Shown in pieces: positions 23,431 to 33,147 of a stretch of 33,368 nt of DNA. The notes beneath the pieces were generated by a model. It saw only the letters and a program-made list of their open reading frames with translations. It was not told the origin of the DNA and ran no database searches. Both the position numbers and the translations under genes were made by a program. The DNA is taken from the NCBI GenBank assembly GCA_021833665.1, contig JAKBES010000010.1, positions 1-33,368 on the forward strand, read 5' to 3'. Within the stretch, counting starts at the first letter, position 1. The number at the start of each line of letters is the position of its first letter. The stretch is from Acidobacteriota bacterium. GTDB lineage: Bacteria; Acidobacteriota; UBA4820; DSQY01.

Positions 23431-25146
23431 CTATTTGGTCTTATCCATGATGAAGGACCGCGTCGTTACCAACCCGCCCGACTTGCCCACGACCCTCCAG
23501 TAGAAGGTGGTCTGGGTCGGGGCCGAGAGCTTGGCCGCATTTTGGACCTTGGCCCATTTTTTCTGGCTCGGCTGCCAGGTGGTTCCCTTCACGAAGTTCT
23601 TCGAGGGCGTGGCGCTGCTCACGAGGACGGGGCCGAAGCTTGGACTCAGAGAAATGTCCACTTCGTACTTATTGTCCACGCCGTTCTTAATCCAGCTGAA
23701 GATGGGGGCACCGTAACTTACGCCATATACCGGCGGAGGGTTGACGAAGGCCACCGAGGCCGAGGCCGTGGCTTGGTTGCCTCCCGAGTCCCGTGCCACG
23801 GCCACGATGTCGTAGACGCCGTCCTGGAACGAGGCGCTGTTGGTGCATAAGGAAACGGAGCCACCGCCTGACTTGGCGACTTGCGTGCCGTTCATGTAGA
23901 TGGACAGATCGGCGAGGGAGAAGTCGTCGCTGGCGGTGGCCACGGCGCAAAACGCGCCGGTGATAACCTGCCCATCCAGGGGTTGGCTCAGAGTCAGGTA
24001 CGGCGGGTCGTCTCGGCGCATCTGCTTGTAGGCGGTTCCACCCCACTGGCTCCAGGGACTTCCGGGACCGGCGGGCATCTTGTAGCCCACAAGGGTCTTG
24101 TTGCCCGTGCCGGCGCGGATGACGCCGTAGCCGCCCGTCCCCATGCCCACCAGGGCGAAGCTGTTGCCCAGGCCGTTGCTGGGCATGAAGCTGAGGAACC
24201 ATCCCGTGGCCGCGTCAAAAAAGGCGATCTGGCCCGCGGTCGTGTCGCAGTAGGTCACCATGCCGCGGCTGTCCACCGCCATGGAGCTTACAGCCTTGGG
24301 GGTCCACGTGATGGGGTTGGTGGCATTGACCTTGCTGAACTGCCAGACGATCTGGCCCGTGCGGCTGTCGAATCCGTAGATGTCGCCTCCACCCTGAACT
24401 GCGGCCACAAGAATGTCGCCGTAGATGAGCGGCTGCACGTTTTGGATGAGGATCAGGGCGCCTGTGTCATCGTAGGCTTCCCATAAGAAATTCCCGCGGT
24501 AATCGTAAATGTCCATGATGCCGCGGCGGATGTAGACCATGTTGTCGTAGTTGTCCATGGCGAGAGGCACGTTGGAGAAGTTGAACACGTCCTTGCGCCA
24601 GATCACCTGGCCCGTCTTGGCGTTGATGGAATGCATGAAGGCGCTTCCGGCTACATACACGTTGCCCGTGTGGCTCACGGTAGGCGGGCCCATCATCGTA
24701 TCCACGTAAAAATGCCAGTTCACCTTCCCCGTGTTTCCGTTCACGGCGTAGAGCTGGCCGTTTTCCAGTCCGAAGTAGAGGGTGTTGTCGCTGGCCACGG
24801 CGATGGGCGTCTTGATGTTCTTCTCAAGGACCGTTTTCCACACGACGTTTCCGGCTACGCTGTAGGCCCGGATCTGCTGGCTCGACGTGCCCACGAAAAG
24901 CGTCGTGCCTTGAAGGGCGATGGGGGTCATGGCCTGGGCGCCGAGGTCCGCGGCCCATTTGTAAACGCCCGAGCTGCTCACGGCAGCGATTTTGTTGTCC
25001 ACCGTGGTGTAATAGCTCGTGCCGTCCGGACCGACCGTGGGGTCAAAGAGGATCGACGACTGCGAACCGAAGACCCACAGCGGGGTCTGAGCCTGTGCGG
25101 CGATGCCTGCCAACACGAAAAGGCCGAGTATCAGCAAACGGCGCAT
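23431..25146 (-). CDS. Secreted PQQ-like beta-propeller protein with C-terminal Ig/FN3-like domains
   Basis: A 571-residue exported protein of unknown role. A cleavable signal peptide (about 1-19, ending AQA) is followed by repeated PQQ/quinoprotein-like blades (about 22-370): phrases such as LYAVNGNTGKVNWHF, MHSINAKTGQVIWRKDV and IYGFDSRTGQIVWQF recur. Two beta-sandwich-like regions follow (about 385-475, PLDGQVITGAFCAVATASDD; and about 480-571 with FYWRVV near the end, as in fibronectin-type surface domains). No catalytic or PQQ-binding residues can be assigned; these propellers are often structural or carbohydrate/protein-binding. GAGGAGGG lies just before the ATG. It is a single-gene unit with its own promoter and terminator. 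Confidence 0.85.
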   Translation of the reverse strand: MRRLLILGLFVLAGIAAQAQTPLWVFGSQSSILFDPTVGPDGTSYYTTVDNKIAAVSSSGVYKWAADLGAQAMTPIALQGTTLFVGTSSQQIRAYSVAGNVVWKTVLEKNIKTPIAVASDNTLYFGLENGQLYAVNGNTGKVNWHFYVDTMMGPPTVSHTGNVYVAGSAFMHSINAKTGQVIWRKDVFNFSNVPLAMDNYDNMVYIRRGIMDIYDYRGNFLWEAYDDTGALILIQNVQPLIYGDILVAAVQGGGDIYGFDSRTGQIVWQFSKVNATNPITWTPKAVSSMAVDSRGMVTYCDTTAGQIAFFDAATGWFLSFMPSNGLGNSFALVGMGTGGYGVIRAGTGNKTLVGYKMPAGPGSPWSQWGGTAYKQMRRDDPPYLTLSQPLDGQVITGAFCAVATASDDFSLADLSIYMNGTQVAKSGGGSVSLCTNSASFQDGVYDIVAVARDSGGNQATASASVAFVNPPPVYGVSYGAPIFSWIKNGVDNKYEVDISLSPSFGPVLVSSATPSKNFVKGTTWQPSQKKWAKVQNAAKLSAPTQTTFYWRVVGKSGGLVTTRSFIMDKTK

Positions 25147-25171
25147 GGTCCCTCCTCCTCACCTTTGGGTG

Positions 25172-25200
25172 AATATAGCACGCCCCCCGGGCCTTCGCAA
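25172..25200 (-). promoter_or_regulatory. Predicted promoter of the propeller gene
   Basis: Minus strand TTGCGA (25200-25195), a 17-base spacer and TATATT (25177-25172) with extended TGC, about 25 bases before the ATG. The rest of the 270-base gap up to grpE (25201-25417) shows no gene and no clear terminator. Confidence 0.6.
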
Positions 25201-25417
25201 CCGAACGCCCCCTTGGAAAAGCCTGAGAACCAAAGACTTTCCCTTTCCGCCAAGGCCTCCTCCGGCGCGGGAATGCGAGCAGTTTCAACGGTTTCCCCTT
25301 TGCCGTCCCTCGTAGGATACATCAAAAAGTGAAATTGCAACAGGGGGGTTCTACAGGTTTATAAGGCCCTTAGTCTTTGAAATCGGAAGCGATGCACCAA
25401 CCTCCGGGATCCCCCAC

Positions 25418-25942
25418 CTATGAGCCCGTCCGTCCCACCGTCACCTGGGCAGGCCTGATAAGGGCGTCCTTCATGAAGTATCCCGGCTTGAACACGCTCA
25501 CCACCAAACCGGCCTGGCCTTCCACAGCGGCCACCGCCTCCATGGTCTCGGGATCGAAGGGCTGGTTTTCAGGGACGAATTTTGTGCAACCGTGGGCCTT
25601 CAGAAAGTGCTCCACCCGGGCCGTGAGAAGCGAGAGGCCTTCGGACACGGCCGGTACGTCGCAGGAGAGGGCGGCTGCCCTGTCCACATCGTCCAGGAGG
25701 CCGAGAACTTCCACGAGGAGATCCAGCTCTTTTCGCTCGAATCGCTGTTCGAGCCCCGTCTGGATCCTCTCCCGGGCCCGCTGGGTCTCTGCCTCCAGGT
25801 CCGCCACGCGCTGGCGCAGGGCGGCCTCCGCGCGGCGGGTGCGCTCTTCGAGTTCCTGGACATACGTGGGCTTCAGGTTGGGTTCCGTGGCGATGATCTC
25901 CTCGGAGTCCTCGCGGATGCGTCTCTTGTCCACAATATTCAT
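25418..25942 (-). CDS. grpE: GrpE-family nucleotide exchange factor
   Basis: Co-chaperone that releases ADP from DnaK. The 174-residue protein has a long N-terminal helix (about 25-75, LEERTRRAEAALRQRVADLE), a four-helix middle (LLVEVLGLLDDVDRA, matching the LLPVLDNLERA block of GrpE) and the C-terminal beta domain with PFDPETMEAVA and FKPGYFMKDALIRPAQVTVG. I choose ATG 25942, eight bases after GAGGG; 11 further upstream codons including another ATG are possible. dnaK and dnaJ are not in the window; the neighbours are degQ, htpX and clpB. It is somewhat divergent, so it may be a second GrpE copy. Confidence 0.88.
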   Translation of the reverse strand: MNIVDKRRIREDSEEIIATEPNLKPTYVQELEERTRRAEAALRQRVADLEAETQRARERIQTGLEQRFERKELDLLVEVLGLLDDVDRAAALSCDVPAVSEGLSLLTARVEHFLKAHGCTKFVPENQPFDPETMEAVAAVEGQAGLVVSVFKPGYFMKDALIRPAQVTVGRTGS

Positions 25943-26020
25943 CGATGATTCCCTCGGTTTCCTCATGACGGGCACCTGGCGAAAGGTTCAAACCGTTTTG
26001 GGCGTCCAGCTCACGATGCC

Positions 26021-26070
26021 CTTCACCTTTTTCTCTTTGCTTTTCACGTTTGACTATTTACTTTTCACTC
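26021..26070. repeat. GTGAAAAG repeats directly downstream of degQ
   Basis: On the minus strand, right after the degQ stop, GTGAAAAG occurs at 26068-26061 and 26047-26040 among related G/A-rich units ending in AAGGTGAAG. It is the same octamer as at 8353-8367. The rest of the gap down to grpE is unremarkable. Confidence 0.65.
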
Positions 26071-26071
26071 A

Positions 26072-27391
<1,320 letters not shown>

Positions 27392-27453
27392 GGGCACGCC
27401 CCGTCCTTGATTGTCCCGGTTCTCATCACGGTTCCATTCCTAACTTCATGACT

Positions 27454-28311
27454 TCACGTGGCTCCCCTCATGTCCATGAGCCTCGCGATGCGCTTTTCGA
27501 TGGGCGGATGGGTGGCGAAGAGGTTGAACATGCCGCCCCCCGTGAAAGGTTTCACGATGAACATGTGGGCCGTGGCGGGGCTCGCCTTCAGGGGGATTCG
27601 GGCCGAGACGGTCTGAAGCTTCTTGAGGGCGTTGGCCAGGCCGTAAGGGTTCCCCGCGAATTGGGCTCCGCTCTCGTCGGCGCCGTATTCTCGGGACCGG
27701 GAAATGGCCATCTGAATGAGGAGGGCCGCCAGAGGTGCCACCACGGCCGCCACGAGAAGGGCGATGGGGTTGCCTCCCCCTTCGCGGTCGCGGCCGCCGC
27801 CGAAGCCGCCGAAGATGGCCGCCCACCGGGCCATGCTGGCGATGAACATGATGGTGGAAGCGATGGAGGCCGCCACGGTCCCGATGAGGATGTCCCGGTG
27901 CTTGACGTGGGCGAGCTCGTGTCCCAGAACGCCCTTGAGCTCTTCCTCGTCCAGCAGGTCCAGAATGCCGTCCGTGACGCACACCACCGCATGCTGGGGG
28001 TCGCGCCCCGTGGCGAAGGCGTTGGGGGAGCTTTCGGGGGTGTGGTACAGGGGCGGCTTGGGGATTCCCGCCGCCTGGCTGAGCTGCGCGAGGACCGCGT
28101 GGGCCCTGGGCGCCTCCGCCTCGCTCAGGGGCTTGGCGCGGTAGGAGGCCAGGACAATCTTGTCCGAGAACCAATAGGAGAAGAAGTTGATGCCGATGGA
28201 AATGACCAGGGCGATGATCAGCCCCTGCCTGCCTGCCACCGCGCCGCCCACGAGCATGAGGACCGCGGCGAGAGCCACGAAGAGAAGCATTGTCTTAAAC
28301 CAGTTGGCCAT
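27454..28311 (-). CDS. htpX: HtpX-type membrane zinc metalloprotease
   Basis: Inner-membrane M48 protease that removes damaged membrane proteins. The 285-residue protein has two N-terminal membrane helices (about 7-24 and 30-47), the zinc motif HELAH (131-135) in GHELAHVKHRD, two further hydrophobic segments (about 145-165 and 180-203) and SREYGADE with the third ligand Glu. ATHPPIEKRI near the end is typical. Start at ATG 28311 with GGAGGT six bases ahead; the upstream in-frame extension of 31 codons is translated REP-like repeat and has no support. It follows clpB on the same strand. Confidence 0.95.
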   Translation of the reverse strand: MANWFKTMLLFVALAAVLMLVGGAVAGRQGLIIALVISIGINFFSYWFSDKIVLASYRAKPLSEAEAPRAHAVLAQLSQAAGIPKPPLYHTPESSPNAFATGRDPQHAVVCVTDGILDLLDEEELKGVLGHELAHVKHRDILIGTVAASIASTIMFIASMARWAAIFGGFGGGRDREGGGNPIALLVAAVVAPLAALLIQMAISRSREYGADESGAQFAGNPYGLANALKKLQTVSARIPLKASPATAHMFIVKPFTGGGMFNLFATHPPIEKRIARLMDMRGAT

Positions 28312-28330
28312 GGTCGACCTCCGAAGTTCA

Positions 28331-28404
28331 GTGGGAGCCGCCTCCCGGCGGCGATGGGCCGATGCCTCGGCCCCGGCGGTTCGCGGCCTGGAGGCCGCTC
28401 CCAC
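28331..28404. repeat. Pair of inverted REP-like hairpins (REPIN/BIME-like)
   Basis: Two 24-base units in opposite orientation: 28331-28354 on the plus strand and 28381-28404 on the minus strand. Both read GTGGGAGC...GCGA and match at 21 of 24 positions. Each folds into a 6-bp stem with a TCCM loop; unit position 9 pairs with 20 as C-G in one copy and G-C in the other, a compensatory change. The 26-base spacer has its own hairpin, GGCCGA/TCGGCC (28357-28372). Confidence 0.85.
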
Positions 28405-28421
28405 GTCATCCGCCAGCCGCC

Positions 28422-31022
28422 TTAGTTTACCACCGCCTCCGTGGCCCGGAAGGTCAGCGCGCCGTCTCCGGCACTCACTTGAACGGTCAGCCCCGGCGCG
28501 AACTTCCCGCCGAGGATATCCTTGGCGAGGGGATTTTCGAGGTGCTTCTGGATAGCCCGCCTGAGGGGCCGCGCGCCGTACGCCGGATCGTAGCCCTCCT
28601 CCGCGAGAAACCGCCGGGCGCTCTCATCCAGCCTGAGATCGAAGCCTCGCTCCCGCAGCCGCTTCTCCAGCACCGCCACCTGAATGTCCACGATGCCTTC
28701 GATATCTTCCCGCCGCAGAGACCTGAACATGACCACTTCGTCGAGGCGGTTGAGAAACTCGGGGCGGAAGGTGGCGCGCAGTTCGTCCATGACGTGGCTC
28801 CGCATGGCTTCCGGGTCCTTGCCCGCCAAGTCTTGAATCCACCGGGACCCGATGTTGCTCGTCATTACCATCAGGGTCTGGGAGAAATCCACGGTCCGGC
28901 CCTTGGCGTCCGTCAGGCGGCCGTCCTCCAAGACTTGCAGAAGAATATTGAACACGTCGGGGTGGGCCTTTTCGATTTCGTCCAGGAGGATGACGCTGTA
29001 GGGCCGCCGATGCACTGCCTCCGTGAGCTGGCCCCCCTCTTCGTGGCCCACGTAGCCCGGGGGCGCTCCCACCAAGCGGGAAACGGAGTGCTTCTCCATG
29101 TATTCACTCATGTCCAAGCGCACCATGGCCCGCTCGTCGTCGAAGAGGAACTCGGCCAGAGCCTTGCACAGCTCCGTCTTGCCTACGCCCGTGGGGCCCA
29201 TGAAGAGGAAGGAGCCCATAGGGCGGCGAGGGTCGCCCAAGCCCGAGCGAGACCGCCGCACGGCATCGGAGACCACGCCGAGGGCCTCGTCCTGCCCCAC
29301 GACCCTGGTGATCAGCCGATCCTCCATGGCCAGGAGTTTGGCCCGCTCCCCTTCGAGCATGCGCGACACGGGGATGCCCGTCCAGAGCGAAACCACGAGG
29401 GCGATGTCCTCCTCATCAACCTCCTCTTTGAGGAGGGGGCGCTCTTTCTGGAGGGCCTTGAGCCTCTTCTGGGCCGATTCGATGTCCTGCTCGATCTGGG
29501 GCAGACGGCCATATTTCAACTTGGCTGCTTCGTCGTAGTTACCCACGCGCTCGGCCCGCTCCGCCTCGCCGCGCAGGTCCTCGGCGTCGCGCTTGCGCTC
29601 CTGGATGGCCTTGATGGCTTCCCGTTCGTTCTGCCAGCGGGCGCGCATGGCTTTGGCCTCGCCCTCCACGTCGGCGAGCTCGCGGGCGAGGGTTTCGAGG
29701 CGCTCCATGGCGGCCGGGTCGTTCTCCTTGAGGAGAGCCTGCTTCTCGATCTGCAAGGAAGCCATGCGGCGCTCCAGGGTATCCAGTTCGTAGGGCACCG
29801 AGTCCACCTGGATGCGCAACCGCGCCGCCGCCTCGTCCACCAAGTCGATGGCTTTGTCCGGGAGGAACCGGTCGTGGATGTAGCGGTGGGAGAGGGTCAC
29901 GGCGGCCACGATGGCTCCGTCGCGAATTCGGATCCCATGGTGCACTTCGAACCGCTCCTTCAAGCCGCGCAGGATGCCGATGGCGTCCTCCACCGTCGGC
30001 TCGCCCACGAAGATGGGCTGAAACCGGCGCTCCAGGGCCGGGTCCTTCTCGATGTGCTTGCGATACTCGTTGACCGTCGTGGCCCCGATGGCATGGAGTT
30101 CTCCGCGGGCCAGAGCGGGCTTGAGAATGTTGGCGGCGTCCATGGCGCCTTCGGCGGCTCCCGCGCCCACAAGGGTGTGCAGCTCGTCGATGAAAAGGAT
30201 GACGTCGCCGTCGCTGGCCGTGATCTCCTTCACGACCGCCTTCAGGCGATCCTCGAACTCGCCTCTGAATTTCGTTCCTGCGATGAGGCTCGCCAGGTCG
30301 AGCTGCACGAGGCGCTTGTTCCTGAGGGGATCGGGTACGTCGCCGTCGGCCATGCGGAGGGCGAGCCCTTCCACGATGGCGGTCTTGCCCACGCCGGGGT
30401 CCCCTACGAGGACGGGATTGTTCTTGGTGCGGCGAGCCAGGATCTGGGTCACGCGCCGGATTTCCTCGTCTCTCCCGATGACCGGATCCAGCTTGCGAAG
30501 GCGCGCCATCTCCGTGAGGTCCCGCCCGTATTGCTTGAGGGCTTGATACTTGCCCTCGGGGTTGGGGTCCGTAATTCTTTGGGACCCGCGCAGGTCCTGA
30601 AGGGCCGCCAGGAGCTGATCCCGGTTCAATCCCGAGGCGATGAGGGCCTTCCCCGCCTCCGTGCCGGTGGCCTCCAGGAGGGCCGCAAGGATGTGCTCCG
30701 TGGACACGAAGTCGTCTTTGAAGAACCGGGCCTGTCCCGCGGCCGACTCCAGAACCTGGAGGGCTTGCCGGGAGAGGGCCGGCTCAGCGCCCGAACCGGT
30801 GATCTTAGGAAGGCGGTCCAAGGCCCGCTCCACCTTGTTGGCCAGGGCAAGGGGATCGAGGTGAAGGCGCTCGAGGATAGCAGGCACGATGCCGCCCTCC
30901 TGGCGCACGAGCGTCATGAGAATGTGCTCGGGTGTCACTTCCGAGTTCTGGCGGGAGGAGGCGAGCTCTGCCGCCCCGTTCATGGCTTCCCGGGCTTTTT
31001 CGGTGAACTGTTCCCAACGCAT
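28422..31022 (-). CDS. clpB: ATP-dependent disaggregase ClpB
   Basis: Hexameric AAA+ chaperone that rescues aggregated proteins with DnaK. The 866-residue length is standard. An N-terminal Clp_N repeat domain (1-150) is followed by AAA1 with Walker A GDPGVGKT near residue 206-213, the ClpB-specific coiled-coil M domain (about 400-530, rich in Glu/Arg/Leu heptads), AAA2 with GPTGVGKT near 607-614, and the C-terminal D2-small domain. The M domain sets it apart from ClpA/ClpC. ATG at 31022 with AGGAGG ahead. First gene of the minus-strand proteostasis cluster, preceded by a near-consensus promoter; no CIRCE element was seen. Confidence 0.97.
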   Translation of the reverse strand: MRWEQFTEKAREAMNGAAELASSRQNSEVTPEHILMTLVRQEGGIVPAILERLHLDPLALANKVERALDRLPKITGSGAEPALSRQALQVLESAAGQARFFKDDFVSTEHILAALLEATGTEAGKALIASGLNRDQLLAALQDLRGSQRITDPNPEGKYQALKQYGRDLTEMARLRKLDPVIGRDEEIRRVTQILARRTKNNPVLVGDPGVGKTAIVEGLALRMADGDVPDPLRNKRLVQLDLASLIAGTKFRGEFEDRLKAVVKEITASDGDVILFIDELHTLVGAGAAEGAMDAANILKPALARGELHAIGATTVNEYRKHIEKDPALERRFQPIFVGEPTVEDAIGILRGLKERFEVHHGIRIRDGAIVAAVTLSHRYIHDRFLPDKAIDLVDEAAARLRIQVDSVPYELDTLERRMASLQIEKQALLKENDPAAMERLETLARELADVEGEAKAMRARWQNEREAIKAIQERKRDAEDLRGEAERAERVGNYDEAAKLKYGRLPQIEQDIESAQKRLKALQKERPLLKEEVDEEDIALVVSLWTGIPVSRMLEGERAKLLAMEDRLITRVVGQDEALGVVSDAVRRSRSGLGDPRRPMGSFLFMGPTGVGKTELCKALAEFLFDDERAMVRLDMSEYMEKHSVSRLVGAPPGYVGHEEGGQLTEAVHRRPYSVILLDEIEKAHPDVFNILLQVLEDGRLTDAKGRTVDFSQTLMVMTSNIGSRWIQDLAGKDPEAMRSHVMDELRATFRPEFLNRLDEVVMFRSLRREDIEGIVDIQVAVLEKRLRERGFDLRLDESARRFLAEEGYDPAYGARPLRRAIQKHLENPLAKDILGGKFAPGLTVQVSAGDGALTFRATEAVVN

Positions 31023-31062
31023 CCAACGAGCCTCCTATGGTCTAAAATATTAGCAGTAAGGT

Positions 31063-31091
31063 AATATAAAGTCTTAGTCTTTCGTTGTCAA
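31063..31091 (-). promoter_or_regulatory. Near-consensus sigma-70 promoter of clpB
   Basis: Minus strand TTGACA (31091-31086), a 17-base spacer and TATATT (31068-31063); the leader is about 35 bases. I did not find a sigma-32-type or CIRCE motif in the gap. The rest of the gap, 31092-31211, shows no convincing promoter for the divergent kinase. Confidence 0.75.
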
Positions 31092-31211
31092 GTATGATGA
31101 AATATCTTGGGGTGGCAAACCCTTGAGCAACATGGTAAGCTTGTAATGAGGATCCAGCATGGCCGGCGTGGTAAAGTGTCAAGACCACGGAATCACCGGG
31201 GGGCGGGCGTG

Positions 31212-33137
31212 ATGGACGAACCCGTTCAGGTTGGGCGGTATCAGGTCCAGAGAATCGTGGGCAAGGGAGCCATGGGCGTGGTGTACCTTGCGTACGATCC
31301 CCAAATAGGACGGCAGGTGGCCCTCAAGACCATCCGACCTTCCGAAGGGGCCAGGCCCGAAGAGATCGCTGAAAGCCGGGCCCGCTTCCTCCGCGAAGCG
31401 CAGGCGGCGGGCAAGCTCCTCCACCCCAACATCGTAACCATATTCGACGTCTTCGAGGACAGAGGCACCCTCTACATCGCCATGGAGTTCGTGGAGGGGG
31501 TCCTGCTTGATGCCTATTGCACCAAGAGGAACCTCCTTCCTCCGGACCAGGTGGTCAACCTGGCGGGGCAAGGATTGTCGGCCCTGGACTACGCCCACAG
31601 GGCCCGAATCATCCACCGGGACATCAAGCCCGGCAACCTCATGGTGGTGGACGGGCAATCCCTCAAGGTCATGGATTTCGGCCTGGCCCGAGATTCCGGG
31701 GCCAGCCTGACTCACAGCGGCGCCGTCATCGGGACCCCCCACTATATGTCCCCCGAGCAGGTGGCCGGAAAGCCCTTGGACGGCCGGTCCGACGTCTTCT
31801 CCATGGGCGTCGTCCTCTACGAGCTCGCGACGGGCGAGCGGCCCTTTCAAGGCGACTCCATTTCCACGGTCATCTACCGGGTTCTCCACGAGTCGCCGCC
31901 CAACCCTCGCGAATTAAACCCCAAGGTGCCTTTGCACCTGAGCCTGGCCATCGAAAAGGCTCTTGCCAAGCGGCCCGATGACCGTTATCCCACGGCCGCC
32001 GCTTTCCGCCGGGCCCTGCTTCATCCGGAGGAGGCCGATCCGCTCCAGGCCTGGAGCCACATCGAACCGCCCCCTCGCACCTCTCCCATGGCGGACACCG
32101 CCTTTCTCCCCCCCGTTCCCGAAAGCATGCGGCCCAAAAAGCGCCACTCCTTGTCGCGAAAATACGGGCGCTTTGCCATTCTGGCCCTTCTTGTGGCCGC
32201 CGGCGGATGGCTGGCCGTGACCCGCTACATGCAATACGCGGGCATCAAGCTCGCTCCCATCACGCCGCCGCCTTCCCAGGAAGTGCTCCCCAAGGCCCTC
32301 GACGTAGTCACCACGCCGCCGGGGGCCTCGCTCTTTCTCGATGGCACCGCTGTGGCGGCCGTGACCCTTCTTCCAAGCGACACCGCCACGCACACGGTGG
32401 AGGCGCGTCTGGGATGCCTCGGCGCCAGCGCCAAAGTCACGGGCGCCTCCACCCGGGACAGGCTCCACCTTGTTCTCAAGCCGGGACCGTTTCTGTTCCC
32501 GGTCACGAGCGATCCGCCTGGGGCGAAGGTTCTGGTGGACGGTTCGGACACCGACCTGGTGACGCCCGCCAAGGTGCCCCGAGTCGGCTGCGAACCGTTC
32601 AAGCTGGCCCTCGACCTCACGGCCCACGACCCTTATGAAGTCCTTATCGATCCCCAGAAGGAGTTCAAGGTGCAGGCCGTCCTCACGGCGCTGGCCGACC
32701 ATGGCACGTTGAAGGTCCTCTACCCCTCTGGTATCCTGCAGGTGTATGAAGGCGAGCGCCTCCTGGGCGCTTCGGGAGTGGTCCTCAGCCTCCCGCCAGG
32801 TGAGCACGTCCTCCGCCTCGTGGACCCGGCCATCCGGGGTGTTCGCGAGGAGAGGGTGCAGATCCAGCCCAGGACGTCCGAGTCCCTCAAGGCGCCCCCC
32901 TTCCAGACGGGCCAGGTCTTCCTCTACGGGAAGCCGGGAAACGAAGGCAAGGTGATGGTGGATGGTTCGTACTTTGATGACCTGCCTCTCAACGGCACGC
33001 GGCCCATGGCGGTGGGAGCCCATCAGTTCGTGGTGGTCAGCCCCAAGGGGACGAAGGTCGCCTTTTCTTGGACCATCAAGCACGGGCCGCAGACCCGCGT
33101 GGCGGACTTCACGACGGACCGGGTGGAGACGCCTTAG
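31212..33137 (+). CDS. Hanks-type Ser/Thr kinase with membrane helix and PEGA-like repeats
   Basis: A 641-residue transmembrane kinase. The cytoplasmic kinase domain (about 8-270) has GKGAMGVVY (17-25), the catalytic VALK lysine (Lys39), HRDIKPGN (135-142), DFG (155-157) and SPEQ (180-183), so it should be active. After a Pro-rich linker a single membrane helix (about 321-336) leads to an extracytoplasmic part made of PEGA-type beta repeats: TTPPGASLFLDG (367-378), SDPPGAKVLVDG (433-444), then two more divergent units (GTLKVLYPSG... and GKVMVDGSYF). Such repeats are common in Acidobacteriota and Myxococcota kinases and may bind envelope components. ATG 31212 is chosen because GGGGGGCGGGC precedes it and the kinase fold begins there. 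Confidence 0.93.
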   Translation: MDEPVQVGRYQVQRIVGKGAMGVVYLAYDPQIGRQVALKTIRPSEGARPEEIAESRARFLREAQAAGKLLHPNIVTIFDVFEDRGTLYIAMEFVEGVLLDAYCTKRNLLPPDQVVNLAGQGLSALDYAHRARIIHRDIKPGNLMVVDGQSLKVMDFGLARDSGASLTHSGAVIGTPHYMSPEQVAGKPLDGRSDVFSMGVVLYELATGERPFQGDSISTVIYRVLHESPPNPRELNPKVPLHLSLAIEKALAKRPDDRYPTAAAFRRALLHPEEADPLQAWSHIEPPPRTSPMADTAFLPPVPESMRPKKRHSLSRKYGRFAILALLVAAGGWLAVTRYMQYAGIKLAPITPPPSQEVLPKALDVVTTPPGASLFLDGTAVAAVTLLPSDTATHTVEARLGCLGASAKVTGASTRDRLHLVLKPGPFLFPVTSDPPGAKVLVDGSDTDLVTPAKVPRVGCEPFKLALDLTAHDPYEVLIDPQKEFKVQAVLTALADHGTLKVLYPSGILQVYEGERLLGASGVVLSLPPGEHVLRLVDPAIRGVREERVQIQPRTSESLKAPPFQTGQVFLYGKPGNEGKVMVDGSYFDDLPLNGTRPMAVGAHQFVVVSPKGTKVAFSWTIKHGPQTRVADFTTDRVETP

Positions 33138-33147
33138 CGCCGCCGCG

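Noticed and set aside
28331-28404. Reading the clpB-htpX gap as a CRISPR fragment or simple terminator
   Set aside because: There are only two units, in inverted orientation, with a 26-base spacer that itself forms a hairpin, and no U-tract follows.
28362-31064. A 900-codon open frame on the plus strand opposite clpB
   Set aside because: It is the antisense shadow of clpB, a consequence of high GC at third positions; its translation has no domain and clpB is unmistakable.
31085-31170. Possible plus-strand promoter for the PEGA kinase (TTGTCA or TTGAGC with nearby AT-rich boxes)
   Set aside because: No pair of boxes with 16-18 base spacing reached more than a weak match.
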